Shown: in pieces, positions 19,350 through 27,205 of the stretch
Position numbering within the stretch: the first letter of the stretch is position 1
How the letters are laid out: every line of letters starts with the position of its first letter
DNA from: Bacteroidota bacterium
Lineage (GTDB): Bacteria; Bacteroidota; Bacteroidia; UBA8524
NCBI GenBank assembly: GCA_008933805.1
Contig: WBUH01000008.1
Coordinates: 124,001 to 188,000, forward strand
Direction of reading: 5' to 3'
Length of the DNA stretch: 64,000 bases
Notes under the pieces: model-generated
Told to the model about the DNA's origin: nothing
The model's input: the letters and a program-made list of their open reading frames with translations, nothing else
Database searches by the model: none
Translations under genes and position numbers: made by a program

Positions 19350-19423
19350 CAAAGTAACCGGCAAGCCGTTTGCAAAAACCTGACAGCGGTCAGGTTTGTT
19401 TTTTAGATACTAACATCTGTTAG
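19350..19423 (-). promoter_or_regulatory. nrdJ promoter with two Crp/Fnr-type palindromes
   Basis: CTGACAGCGGTCAG lies at 19380-19393 (flanked by C and G, giving a 16-bp palindrome). The variant CTAACATCTGTTAG lies at 19410-19423. Their centres are 30 bp apart, about three helical turns. On the minus strand TTACTTTG at 19350-19357 ends 36.5 bp from the first centre, the same spacing as in the nosC promoter, although its second base departs from TAnnTTTG. Confidence 0.7.
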
Positions 19424-19455
19424 TTGATAGTTTTGTTTTGTTGCCACTCTTGTGG

Positions 19456-20523
19456 TTAGGGGGTTAAAAATGCTGTATCACTAAAAGTTTTCAAAAATGT
19501 AACAAGGCATTGCTTCTCGTATGCGCTAAGGTTCAGGGTACGCTCTTTGCCGGGCTTGGTCATAATAGGGTCAAGTGTTTCAGAGTGCTTCACTCCTGAA
19601 TTATAAAACTCAACCACCTGCTCCAGCGTAGCAAAACGCCCATCGTGCATATACGGTGCGGTAAACTCAATATTACGTAACGTAGGGGTGCTAAATTTCC
19701 CCATATCGCCTTTGTTCCCTGTAATAAGGAACCTGCCTGCGTTTTGTCCGGCAAATACTGAATCAAGCCCGTTGTTGTGATAGAGGTTATCGGTAAGCAA
19801 AGGGTACCCGTGACAATGGAAACAATCGCCTTTTTCCGACATATAAATGCCCAGCCCAATGCGCTCATCGGTGGTAAGTACTGCCCTGTGGTTTATATAT
19901 AAATCAAATTTCGATTGGGCAGAAATAAGGATGCGCATGTATTGTGCCACTGAATAAGTAATTTTTGTTTTAAGGGTATGATAATCCAGAGCATTAATAT
20001 CATCAGCACCAAAAGCGGTTTTAAACAAACCGGGATAAACGGGGTGCCGGTTGAGCCTTGCATACAGCGAGTCCTTATTTGTATTGAAAAAGTGGGGTTC
20101 AAAATCACCCATACATACTTTTTCAAGTTCACTTTCAGTACCGGCCCAGTTATAGTCGGGGTTAAAAGCCAGGTTTATATGAGGTGGCACACTTACCACA
20201 TCGCCGTTACTTTGCATAAACAGGGGTAACGAAAAAGACTTATCCGGATGGTGGCACGATGAACAACTGCGCCCGTTGGAAGACAAAATTGGGTCGAAGT
20301 AAAGCATTTTGCCCAACTGCACCCCCTCAACCGTCATAGGATTATCAGCCGGGATGGAAGGTGCCGGAAAACGCGGGGGAATTTTCAAGGTGTATGGTGT
20401 AGCCCATGTTTTGGCTGGTTCAGGGGTATCTTTTTTGCACGACGGCAGAAAAAAGACTATTGCTATGGCACTGCCCAATACCGCAGTGCCTTTAAGGAAT
20501 AACTTTAAAAACATCGCTGCCAT
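19456..20523 (-). CDS. Di-heme cytochrome c peroxidase/MauG-family lipoprotein (MbnH-like)
   Basis: A 355-residue exported protein. The lipoprotein signal ends with FFLPSC. Two heme c motifs, CSSCH near residue 91 and CFHCH near 237, define the bacterial cytochrome c peroxidase/MauG family. An alternative ATG lies at 20514. Its start overlaps the end of the upstream MbnP-like gene by 32 bp. In MbnP/MbnH pairs the di-heme enzyme modifies a tryptophan of its copper-binding partner, so this context favours an MbnH-like role over simple peroxide removal. Which activity applies is not decided by the sequence. Confidence 0.85.
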   Translation of the reverse strand: MAAMFLKLFLKGTAVLGSAIAIVFFLPSCKKDTPEPAKTWATPYTLKIPPRFPAPSIPADNPMTVEGVQLGKMLYFDPILSSNGRSCSSCHHPDKSFSLPLFMQSNGDVVSVPPHINLAFNPDYNWAGTESELEKVCMGDFEPHFFNTNKDSLYARLNRHPVYPGLFKTAFGADDINALDYHTLKTKITYSVAQYMRILISAQSKFDLYINHRAVLTTDERIGLGIYMSEKGDCFHCHGYPLLTDNLYHNNGLDSVFAGQNAGRFLITGNKGDMGKFSTPTLRNIEFTAPYMHDGRFATLEQVVEFYNSGVKHSETLDPIMTKPGKERTLNLSAYEKQCLVTFLKTFSDTAFLTP

Positions 20524-21229
20524 TTTGTTTTAGTTGGTTCATCAGGCTGTCAACTCCCATAGTATAGTTTCCCTGCACATTAAAATTGTAGGTATAGGGG
20601 TGGACAAACCACTCGTTTATGTTCATCTGCAAATTCATAACGCTATTGCCCCCATGGTTTAGCATTATAGGAATTTCGACAGTTATAAGGTTTTTACTGT
20701 TGCCCACGTGCATGGCAAAACCTTGGGTTTTGCCTATTGAATCCTTAAAATACCCCTCTAATTTCAAAAAATGGTAGCCGCCACCCATTATATCAGGCCA
20801 TGCCATATTCAGGTTTTCAGCGGTGGCAGGCAAAGCATCAGTTAAGTTCCGCTCCGCAGGCAACCCTATAAAAAACTTAAGTTTACTGTACTTTCCTACA
20901 GGCAGATCCGTTAGCCCAATGGTATTTGTTTTGGGTGTTTTGACATTCACATAATATTCGCTGCCGGTTTTCCACCACACACCCTTATCGTCCATAAAAG
21001 CAAATCCTGAAAGATAGTACTCCAAGTGCCAGACCCCGAACAAGTTACCTGCCGCATTGGTATATTTCAGGGTATCGGTGCTCAATATATTGTTATCAAC
21101 CGCATACGCAAGATGTAAAGTAATATCAGGGTTTGAGGGAGGCGCGGAGGTTTCGTCTTTTTTGCACGAAGGCAGAAAAAGAAGCGAAGCGGCGAAAAGG
21201 AAAGCAGCAAATAAAAAATAGCGTTTCAT
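20492..21229 (-). CDS. MbnP-like copper-binding lipoprotein
   Basis: A 245-residue lipoprotein. The start is taken at 21229 (MKRYFLFAAFLFAASLLFLPSCKK) because this gives a normal lipoprotein signal and leaves the promoter and palindrome upstream. The body carries features of the MbnP family: HLAYAVDNN near the start of the domain, WHLEYYLSGFAF, PVGKYSKLKFFIGL, MAWPDIMGGGYHFLKLEG and AMHVGN. MbnP proteins bind copper through a modified tryptophan made by the di-heme MbnH, whose relative is encoded immediately downstream. The N-terminal tail of the longer reading frame is non-coding leader. Confidence 0.72.
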   Translation of the reverse strand: MKRYFLFAAFLFAASLLFLPSCKKDETSAPPSNPDITLHLAYAVDNNILSTDTLKYTNAAGNLFGVWHLEYYLSGFAFMDDKGVWWKTGSEYYVNVKTPKTNTIGLTDLPVGKYSKLKFFIGLPAERNLTDALPATAENLNMAWPDIMGGGYHFLKLEGYFKDSIGKTQGFAMHVGNSKNLITVEIPIMLNHGGNSVMNLQMNINEWFVHPYTYNFNVQGNYTMGVDSLMNQLKQNGSDVFKVIP

Positions 21230-21250
21230 ATATGAGATATTATCCGTCTT

Positions 21251-21324
21251 CAAATTTCGTTGCAATGGGTGGCCCAAACCCTGACCCACGTCAGTATTGA
21301 TGATGATTTGCCTCATTATTTTTG
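21251..21324. promoter_or_regulatory. Divergent mbnP / nadA promoter region around one palindrome
   Basis: CTGACCCACGTCAG at 21281-21294 is centred at 21287.5. On the minus strand GAAATTTG (21251-21258, one mismatch to TAnnTTTG) ends 36.5 bp from the centre, toward mbnP. On the plus strand TATTTTTG (21317-21324, perfect) ends 36.5 bp from the centre, toward nadA. The palindrome is thus placed symmetrically to drive both directions from class II positions. Confidence 0.72.
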
Positions 21325-21382
21325 CCGTTTTCGTGCGCAATATTTGTAATACTATTTTCTAATCTAAACAGAGGGGAATGCT

Positions 21383-22351
21383 ATGCACACCATAGTTGAT
21401 TATTATAGCCGCATAAGGCAACTGAAAAAAGAAAAGAATGCTGTGATATTGGCACATTATTACATGTCGCCTGAATTGCAGGTGTTGGAGAACGATGGTG
21501 GTGTGGCTGATTATATTGGCGACTCACTGGGATTGAGCATTGAGGCCTCAAAATCTACTGCTGACAATATTATTTTTTGCGGGGTGCTTTTTATGGCCGA
21601 AACGGCTAAAATCCTGAATCCCCACCGCCACGTGTATATACCTGATAAAGAGGCCGGGTGTTCACTAGCAGCCAGCATTACCGCCGCAGATGTGAGGGCG
21701 CTGAAGCAGCAATATCCCGGGGTACCCGTTATGGCCTATATAAACACTTATGCCGAAACCAAGGCCGAGTGTGATATATGTTGCACATCGCGCAATGCGG
21801 TGGATATTATAAAATCGCTGGAGGGCGATACGGTGATTTTTTTGCCGGATAAATACATGGGCGAAAACCTGAACCGCAGGATAGCCGCCGAAACGGGGAA
21901 AAAACTGATACTTTGGGACGGGGTGTGCGAAGTGCACGAACAATTCAGGCCTGATTCAATAGGGGCATTAGAAAAACTATACCCCAATGCCGAAATGCTG
22001 CTACACTGGGAAGTGCCGCAGGAAACCGTTGTAAGCTCTCTTGATGACAGGGGCGGCGTGCTGGGCAGCACTACAGATATTTTGCGCTATGTGCGGCAAA
22101 GCAAAAGCAGGCAGTTTATACTGGCATCGGAGTGCGATTTAGGGGCAACCCTTAAAAGCATGTATGCCGATAGGGAGTTTATAACCCCTTGCATAAAATG
22201 CCCGTATATGAAAAAAATCACCCTCCAAAACACATTAAACGCACTGGAGTCCATAGGCACAGCTAATGAAACACAGTATGAGGTAATCCTTGCTGTAGAG
22301 ATAATGGAAAAAGCCCGCCTGCCCATTAAGCGGATGTTTCAATTTTCGTAA
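21383..22351 (+). CDS. nadA: Quinolinate synthase NadA
   Basis: A 322-residue [4Fe-4S] enzyme that condenses iminoaspartate with dihydroxyacetone phosphate to form quinolinate, the second step of de novo NAD synthesis. Readable signatures are AHYYMSPELQ, DYIGDSLGLS, FCGVLFMAETAKIL, a GCSLAA segment and the Cys ligand in TPCIKCPYMKK. The product is passed on in the cytoplasm; nadB starts 3 bp downstream. Its likely promoter (TATTTTTG at 21317-21324) shares the CTGAC-N4-GTCAG palindrome with mbnP. Confidence 0.95.
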   Translation: MHTIVDYYSRIRQLKKEKNAVILAHYYMSPELQVLENDGGVADYIGDSLGLSIEASKSTADNIIFCGVLFMAETAKILNPHRHVYIPDKEAGCSLAASITAADVRALKQQYPGVPVMAYINTYAETKAECDICCTSRNAVDIIKSLEGDTVIFLPDKYMGENLNRRIAAETGKKLILWDGVCEVHEQFRPDSIGALEKLYPNAEMLLHWEVPQETVVSSLDDRGGVLGSTTDILRYVRQSKSRQFILASECDLGATLKSMYADREFITPCIKCPYMKKITLQNTLNALESIGTANETQYEVILAVEIMEKARLPIKRMFQFS

Positions 22352-22354
22352 CCC

Positions 22355-23917
22355 ATGAAAACGGATGTACTTGTAATAGGAAGCGGGATTGCCGGGCTGT
22401 ATTTTTCGCTTAAATGCGCAGGGTTTGCACGGGTAGTATTAGCCACCAAAGACAGTTTGCAAGATAGCAACACCAGCAAAGCACAAGGAGGTATTGCCGC
22501 CGCACTGGATATGGCCGACAGCCTCCAAGCCCATTTTGATGACACTATAACTGTGGGTGACGGCCTTTGTAACCCAATTGCGGTGAATTGTATGGTAAGT
22601 GACGCTCCCTCTTGTATTTATGAGTTGCAACAAATGGGGGTACCTTTTAATTGTAACGAAACAGGAAAGTTTTTATTAGCCCTTGAAGGCGGCCACAGTG
22701 CTGCAAGGGTGGCGCATGTGAACGACCAAACGGGTGCGGGTATAATTAATACATTAATTGCCCTTGTGAAAGCCCATTCCAATATTACCGTGCTTGAGGA
22801 TTATTTTGCCATAGATATTATAACCCATAACCATACTTGTGGCGGTGCATGGTTTATCGATGAAAAAAAGCAGGAGATGCACGCGGTACAATCGCAAGTT
22901 ACTTTTTTGGCTACTGGTGGTGCAGGCAGTGTGTACAAACAAAATACCAACCCGGCAGGTGCCACTGGGGATGGGTTTGCAATGGCTTGGCGTGCAGGCG
23001 CGTTGATGCAAAATATGGAGTTTGTGCAGTTTCATCCCACTATGCTATATAAGGGCACCGGCGAAAATTTTCTTATCAGCGAAGCTGTTAGAGGGTTTGG
23101 CGCTCAATTGGTAAATACAGCGGGCAAACCTTTTATGCAACACTACCACCCCATGGGTAGTTTAGCGCCACGCGATGTTGTAACACGTGCCATAACAGAA
23201 CAAATGCAAAAAGATAACAGCCCCTGTGTATACCTGGATACCCCAAAACTTAATATCGAAAAGTTTAAGCACCGTTTTCCGGCTATATACACCAGGTGCC
23301 ACCAATTGGGAATTGACATATCAAAACAGCGTATCCCAGTGATTCCTGCCGCTCACTATATGTGCGGGGGTGTGGTTACCGACCTGCATGGCAAAACCAA
23401 TATTACGGGTTTGTATGCATGTGGCGAAACCGCCTGTACCGGGGTACACGGTGCCAACCGGCTGGCGAGTAACTCACTACTTGAAGGGTTGGTTTTTGCC
23501 CGCGAGGCGGCCAAAGTGGTAAAAGACAATTTTAAAAATCTTCCTTTAACCGCTGAAACAGTCTCCCATTGCAATAGGACTGTGAATACAAGCAAAATAC
23601 CGGTACTAAAAGAAATAAGAGAGCAACTTGGCAACCTGATGTGGGAAAAAGCAGGGATAATAAGAAACGCCGTTTTATTAAAGGCTGCACTTGAACAACT
23701 CAACCATTGGGAAGTTGAAATTGTAAGGATAGGAATGATGCAGGGCATTAACCGTGAGCTTATGGAAACACTAAACCTTATGCAAACATCACGGTTGATT
23801 GCCGTGGCATCACTTAAACGCGAAGAAAGCCGGGGCGTGCACTACCGCAGCGATTTTCCGGAACATTCAGCCGGTTTTGAGCATTCTACAAAACAGAAAA
23901 AACCTGTATTATTTTAA
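22355..23917 (+). CDS. nadB: L-aspartate oxidase NadB
   Basis: A 520-residue FAD enzyme oxidising L-aspartate to iminoaspartate, the substrate of NadA. The FAD-binding VIGSGIAGLYFS is at the N-terminus. SKAQGGIAAAL, the EFVQFHPTML segment, RGFGAQLVN, HYMCGGV and HGANRLASNSLLEGL are all typical of the succinate dehydrogenase/fumarate reductase flavoprotein family and of NadB in particular. The enzyme can use fumarate instead of oxygen, which is compatible with anaerobic use. The gene is coupled to nadA by a 3-bp gap. Confidence 0.95.
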   Translation: MKTDVLVIGSGIAGLYFSLKCAGFARVVLATKDSLQDSNTSKAQGGIAAALDMADSLQAHFDDTITVGDGLCNPIAVNCMVSDAPSCIYELQQMGVPFNCNETGKFLLALEGGHSAARVAHVNDQTGAGIINTLIALVKAHSNITVLEDYFAIDIITHNHTCGGAWFIDEKKQEMHAVQSQVTFLATGGAGSVYKQNTNPAGATGDGFAMAWRAGALMQNMEFVQFHPTMLYKGTGENFLISEAVRGFGAQLVNTAGKPFMQHYHPMGSLAPRDVVTRAITEQMQKDNSPCVYLDTPKLNIEKFKHRFPAIYTRCHQLGIDISKQRIPVIPAAHYMCGGVVTDLHGKTNITGLYACGETACTGVHGANRLASNSLLEGLVFAREAAKVVKDNFKNLPLTAETVSHCNRTVNTSKIPVLKEIREQLGNLMWEKAGIIRNAVLLKAALEQLNHWEVEIVRIGMMQGINRELMETLNLMQTSRLIAVASLKREESRGVHYRSDFPEHSAGFEHSTKQKKPVLF

Positions 23918-24022
23918 CGGCTCGCTTTTCGGCTCGATTTTTAAACCACTTATTGGGGTGATGGAACACTATGCTTGTGCAGTATTGCTACATAATCCTA
24001 CATTACAGAAACAAAATAAAGA

Positions 24023-24068
24023 ATAAAAGACTATTATATCTTTTATTAAGAATGATTTATTAACTTTG
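24023..24068 (+). promoter_or_regulatory. ric promoter with a candidate Rrf2-type operator
   Basis: A perfect inverted repeat, ATAAAAGA (24023-24030) and TCTTTTAT (24039-24046), has an 8-bp spacer. A perfect -7 box TAACTTTG lies at 24061-24068, 20 bp before the ric ATG. The repeat covers the expected -33 region, where a repressor would block polymerase. The Rrf2 regulator encoded just downstream of ric is the natural candidate. Confidence 0.6.
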
Positions 24069-24088
24069 TGCCATAAAAAAACAAGCAC

Positions 24089-24880
24089 ATGGATAATAAC
24101 AGCATATTTACTGATACAGGCTCTCTTAAAGCCTTGCATGTAGGCCATATTGTGACCCACAACTATCGGGCCGCAGATGTGTTTAAAAAACACAACATTG
24201 ATTTTTGTTGCGGGGGAAAAATTTCGATAGAGGATGTTTGTGTCAAAAAAAAGGTTGATGCTACACAATTAATAGAAGAATTAATTATGGTACTCTCTAC
24301 AGCTTCGTTGCCATCTCAAAACTTTGCTTCGTGGGAAGCTGGCTTTTTAGCAGATTATATTGTAAATACTCATCACAATTACGTTCGTACATCTGTAGAT
24401 ATTTTAAACTCATACTTGCAAAAACTTGTACGTGTGCATGGCGAACGACATCCCGAATTGGGCTCAACACAAGCCTATTTTATTGCATTGGCAAATGAAC
24501 TTTTATCACATATGGAAAAGGAAGAGAACGTGTTGTTTCCATTTATAAAACAATTGACAAGTAGTGCTGACGGTTCACTTGCTGCAAAAGGAGTAGAACT
24601 TAATGGGCCAATTGCATGCATGGAACAGGAGCACGAGTATGCCGGTAAGCTCATGCAAAACATCAATAACCTTTCAAATGGGTATACACCACCCGAAGAT
24701 GCATGCACCACCTATAGGGTATGTTATTTAAAACTGAAAGAGTTTGAAGATGATTTGCACCAGCACATTCATTTGGAAAACAACATACTATTTCCTCAAG
24801 CGCTAACCTTGCTTAAAAATCTGGAACGAGTGCCTGAATACGCCAGTTGTTCAATACCAATTAATCTTCACACCAATTAG
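24089..24880 (+). CDS. ric: Ric/ScdA/YtfE-type iron-sulfur cluster repair di-iron protein
   Basis: A 263-residue cytoplasmic protein. The N-terminal DUF542 domain has the NIDFCCGG motif. The C-terminal hemerythrin-like domain has spaced di-iron ligands (HHNYVRT, HPELG, HMEKEENVLFPF, EQEHEYAG, HQHIHLENNILFP). Such proteins repair Fe-S clusters damaged by nitric oxide or supply iron for this, and are usually under NO-responsive control. It lies between nadAB and the Rrf2 regulator, close to norCB, which agrees with a nitrosative-stress role. Confidence 0.92.
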   Translation: MDNNSIFTDTGSLKALHVGHIVTHNYRAADVFKKHNIDFCCGGKISIEDVCVKKKVDATQLIEELIMVLSTASLPSQNFASWEAGFLADYIVNTHHNYVRTSVDILNSYLQKLVRVHGERHPELGSTQAYFIALANELLSHMEKEENVLFPFIKQLTSSADGSLAAKGVELNGPIACMEQEHEYAGKLMQNINNLSNGYTPPEDACTTYRVCYLKLKEFEDDLHQHIHLENNILFPQALTLLKNLERVPEYASCSIPINLHTN

Positions 24881-24937
24881 GTTTGGTGGTTTAGTAATAA
24901 ATGAGGGGTCGGTTATATATCGCCCCTTTTGTTATGT

Positions 24938-24945
24938 TATTTTTG
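24938..24945 (+). promoter_or_regulatory. -7 box of the Rrf2 regulator gene
   Basis: TATTTTTG fits TAnnTTTG perfectly. It ends only 4 bp before the ATG at 24950, so the transcript would be leaderless or nearly so. A terminator-like hairpin, GAGGGG / CGCCCCTTTT (about 24903-24930), for ric lies just before it. Confidence 0.45.
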
Positions 24946-24949
24946 ACCC

Positions 24950-25378
24950 ATGTTTTCTAAAACCTGCGAATACGCACTAAGGGCGATAATTTATTTAGCC
25001 GGGCACAGTAGCAACGGCGAAAAACTGGGCATAACAGAAATTTCTGATGCGGTTGGCACGCCCAAACATTTTACTGCCAAAATATTACAAACGCTTGCTA
25101 AAAAAGGGATTATAGGCTCAGTAAAAGGCCCAAACGGTGGTTTTTTTATTGATAGCAAAAAACCGGTGCAAATAGTGCAAGTGGTGTATGCTATAGAGGG
25201 GGATGATTTTTTTAAGAAATGTGGATTGGGCTTAAAACATTGCTCCGATAAAAAACCCTGCCCGCTTCACTTTGAGATGAAAGAAATGAGGGATGTCCTT
25301 AAAACAAAATTGCAAAATACTAGTATCCAACAGATAGCTACAGAAGCTTTAGAAAAAAAAATGCGATTACACAATTAA
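24950..25378 (+). CDS. Rrf2-family regulator, NsrR-like
   Basis: A 142-residue Rrf2 protein: winged helix at residues 1-70 (CEYALRAIIYLA … TPKHFTAKILQTLAKKGII) followed by three cysteines C91, C98 and C104 that can hold a [2Fe-2S] or [4Fe-4S] cluster. NsrR members of this family sense nitric oxide, and the neighbours ric and norCB are typical NsrR targets, so an NO-sensing repressor is the best reading. IscR-like or other Rrf2 roles cannot be excluded by sequence alone. Its 3' end overlaps that of convergent norB by 4 bp. Confidence 0.87.
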   Translation: MFSKTCEYALRAIIYLAGHSSNGEKLGITEISDAVGTPKHFTAKILQTLAKKGIIGSVKGPNGGFFIDSKKPVQIVQVVYAIEGDDFFKKCGLGLKHCSDKKPCPLHFEMKEMRDVLKTKLQNTSIQQIATEALEKKMRLHN

Positions 25379-26748
25379 TTTTGCCCCCGGGATGTAAAAG
25401 CAATATTTCCCTTTCGCACATAAGTATATTTTATACACCCGGTATAGCTTACTACCAGTGTGGCAACTATTGTTGTGAGCGCAAGCGCCAAAACAAATCC
25501 ACTACAGCCAAATACTATAAAATATGGCGATAGTCCTTTCATCATACTGCTAAATGGTTTTGGCAGTTCGCTGTGTAACCATATTGCTTTTTGCAGCCCG
25601 GCACCAATTAGAGAAAGCCAAAAAACGATCAAAGACAGATGGGCCACCTTGAGTGATAGTCCGCAAATACGTTCACGGTAGGCTGGCAAAATACAAACTC
25701 CCTTTCCAAACTCACTTGCCGCTGCCAGCAAAATCATTGAGTTTATACCTATGGTGGCGCCCATGGCATGGGCTACCGTTATGTGCGTGCCGTGGGTGTA
25801 TAAGTTTAAGCCTGGTATGCTCATTACAATGGCTAACGCTAAATTAAGCAGCACCCAAATATCGGCTATATATAAAAACCGTACTGAAAGGTGTGAAAAG
25901 TAATTGCGGTTTTCGACCATACTTTTTTTCCATAAATAAATTATACGCGCCAACAGAACCCACTCGGTCATGCTGATTGCATAAGAAACATACCTGATAT
26001 ACGCAGCAGTTGGCAAAAGGTATATATGGTGGCCCCAATTGAACATAAGGTTTGTTAACCCCAAAAAGTATAATAAAAAGGCAATCCCTGATTTTGAGTA
26101 GGATTGATTGCCGCTCACTTTCTCCATTAAAAACAGGCCGGTACCATATACCAGCATATTCCACGAGCCAACAATTGAACCGCCCGCTTTCCATTGCACC
26201 GTAAGGTCTTTAATAACATCAGCAGCAAAAGAGGGGAAAAGCCATAAATAACTCTCACCAAATGTGATAATAAAGAATACTATTCCTGTTAACCACATCC
26301 ACATATACACAGGCCATGATTTGATTTTTCGCACCCACTGGATGTAGTTGATAAGAAAAATAATAAACCCGGAAGCAATAAATATGGCATAATGTGGCGG
26401 AAATTCAAGGTACTCCCTGCCGCCAAAGTGTTTCCCTAAATATGCAAGCACTATAGCGGCTGCTGAACCAGTCATTAACATAAGCTGACCAAATGCCATT
26501 GCATTGTTAATAGCTCTTAGATGTGATATGTGATTCATAGAACTATATACTGCCCCCGTAGCGGTAAACAAAATCCAAAAAATAGCCAAAGATACATGCA
26601 ATGGCCGTATTTGTGCAAAAGTAAACATGCGACCCGCGCCATCAGGCCATATATAAACGGAAGCTCCCATTAGACCAAAAAAAAGACTTGCCACAAGGAA
26701 TAACATCCCAGTGATGATAAATAAGGTTCCTATGTTATTTTGCCTCAT
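25375..26748 (-). CDS. norB: NorB, catalytic subunit of cytochrome c-dependent nitric oxide reductase
   Basis: A 457-residue, roughly 12-helix heme-copper oxidase superfamily protein. The start is placed at 26748 (MRQNNIGTLFIITGMLFL), 7 codons inside the longest frame. Histidines for heme b, heme b3 and FeB are visible in HVSLAIFWILF, WGHHIYLLP and THGTHITVAHAMGATIG, the last typical of cNorB. It reduces NO to N2O at the cytoplasmic membrane. It overlaps the norC stop by about 14 bp, so the subunits are coupled. No norD or norQ genes are in the window. Confidence 0.92.
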   Translation of the reverse strand: MRQNNIGTLFIITGMLFLVASLFFGLMGASVYIWPDGAGRMFTFAQIRPLHVSLAIFWILFTATGAVYSSMNHISHLRAINNAMAFGQLMLMTGSAAAIVLAYLGKHFGGREYLEFPPHYAIFIASGFIIFLINYIQWVRKIKSWPVYMWMWLTGIVFFIITFGESYLWLFPSFAADVIKDLTVQWKAGGSIVGSWNMLVYGTGLFLMEKVSGNQSYSKSGIAFLLYFLGLTNLMFNWGHHIYLLPTAAYIRYVSYAISMTEWVLLARIIYLWKKSMVENRNYFSHLSVRFLYIADIWVLLNLALAIVMSIPGLNLYTHGTHITVAHAMGATIGINSMILLAAASEFGKGVCILPAYRERICGLSLKVAHLSLIVFWLSLIGAGLQKAIWLHSELPKPFSSMMKGLSPYFIVFGCSGFVLALALTTIVATLVVSYTGCIKYTYVRKGNIAFTSRGQN

Positions 26749-27157
26749 CAGGATAAATATTTCCGGCAATGGTTATCTTAAATTTTTTGGGGTCAGCAAA
26801 TCCCGTAGAATCCATTTGTTTAAGAAAACAAATAATACTTTTGCGTTCGCTTGAATCAAGCCCAAAATCAGGCATAATGCCAATACCCGATTGTAATATT
26901 GCGTCCATATAGGCAGGTCCCTTGTGAGGTGCAGAGTAACAATTAGTGAGGTCTGGGCCTAAATACCCACCCAATCCGTACAGTTGATGGCACGATTGGC
27001 AATTGTGTTTTTGCCACAGCATTTTTCCGGCTAATATTTTTTCAGCCGTCACCTTATCCGTTTCTTCATAACCCTTTGTGGCATATACAGCAATTGTATA
27101 AACGGTGTATAGACATGAAAGAATAACTATAATAAGTATGTGGTATTGCACTTTCAT
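26735..27157 (-). CDS. norC: NorC, membrane-anchored cytochrome c subunit of nitric oxide reductase
   Basis: A 140-residue protein with an N-terminal membrane anchor (about residues 5-27) and one heme c motif, CQSCH, followed by QLYGLGGYLGPDLTN, a signature of NorC. It passes electrons from the cytochrome pool to NorB. The start at 27157 is chosen because the anchor begins right after it; the longer frame would run through the promoter palindrome. The -7 box candidate at 27162-27169 ends 5 bp before this ATG, which implies a leaderless or nearly leaderless transcript. Confidence 0.92.
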   Translation of the reverse strand: MKVQYHILIIVILSCLYTVYTIAVYATKGYEETDKVTAEKILAGKMLWQKHNCQSCHQLYGLGGYLGPDLTNCYSAPHKGPAYMDAILQSGIGIMPDFGLDSSERKSIICFLKQMDSTGFADPKKFKITIAGNIYPDEAK

Positions 27158-27161
27158 ACTA

Positions 27162-27205
27162 CAAAATAAGCTTCTGTGAGCAAGAAAAATACTGACGGAG
27201 GTCAG
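27162..27205 (-). promoter_or_regulatory. norC-norB promoter with Crp/Fnr-type palindrome
   Basis: CTGACGGAGGTCAG lies at 27192-27205, centre 27198.5. On the minus strand TTATTTTG (27162-27169) ends 36.5 bp from the centre, the same spacing as at nosC, nrdJ, mbnP and nadA. The box departs from TAnnTTTG at its second base. Confidence 0.7.

Noticed and set aside
16903-19400. Cobalamin riboswitch upstream of nrdJ
   Set aside because: The 127-bp gap holds the two palindromes and a promoter-like box, too short for a B12 riboswitch and with no B12-box-like sequence recognised.
20492-21340. Longer MbnP-like protein starting at 21340
   Set aside because: The extra 37 residues would read through the palindrome and promoter and would remove the lipoprotein signal from the N-terminus.
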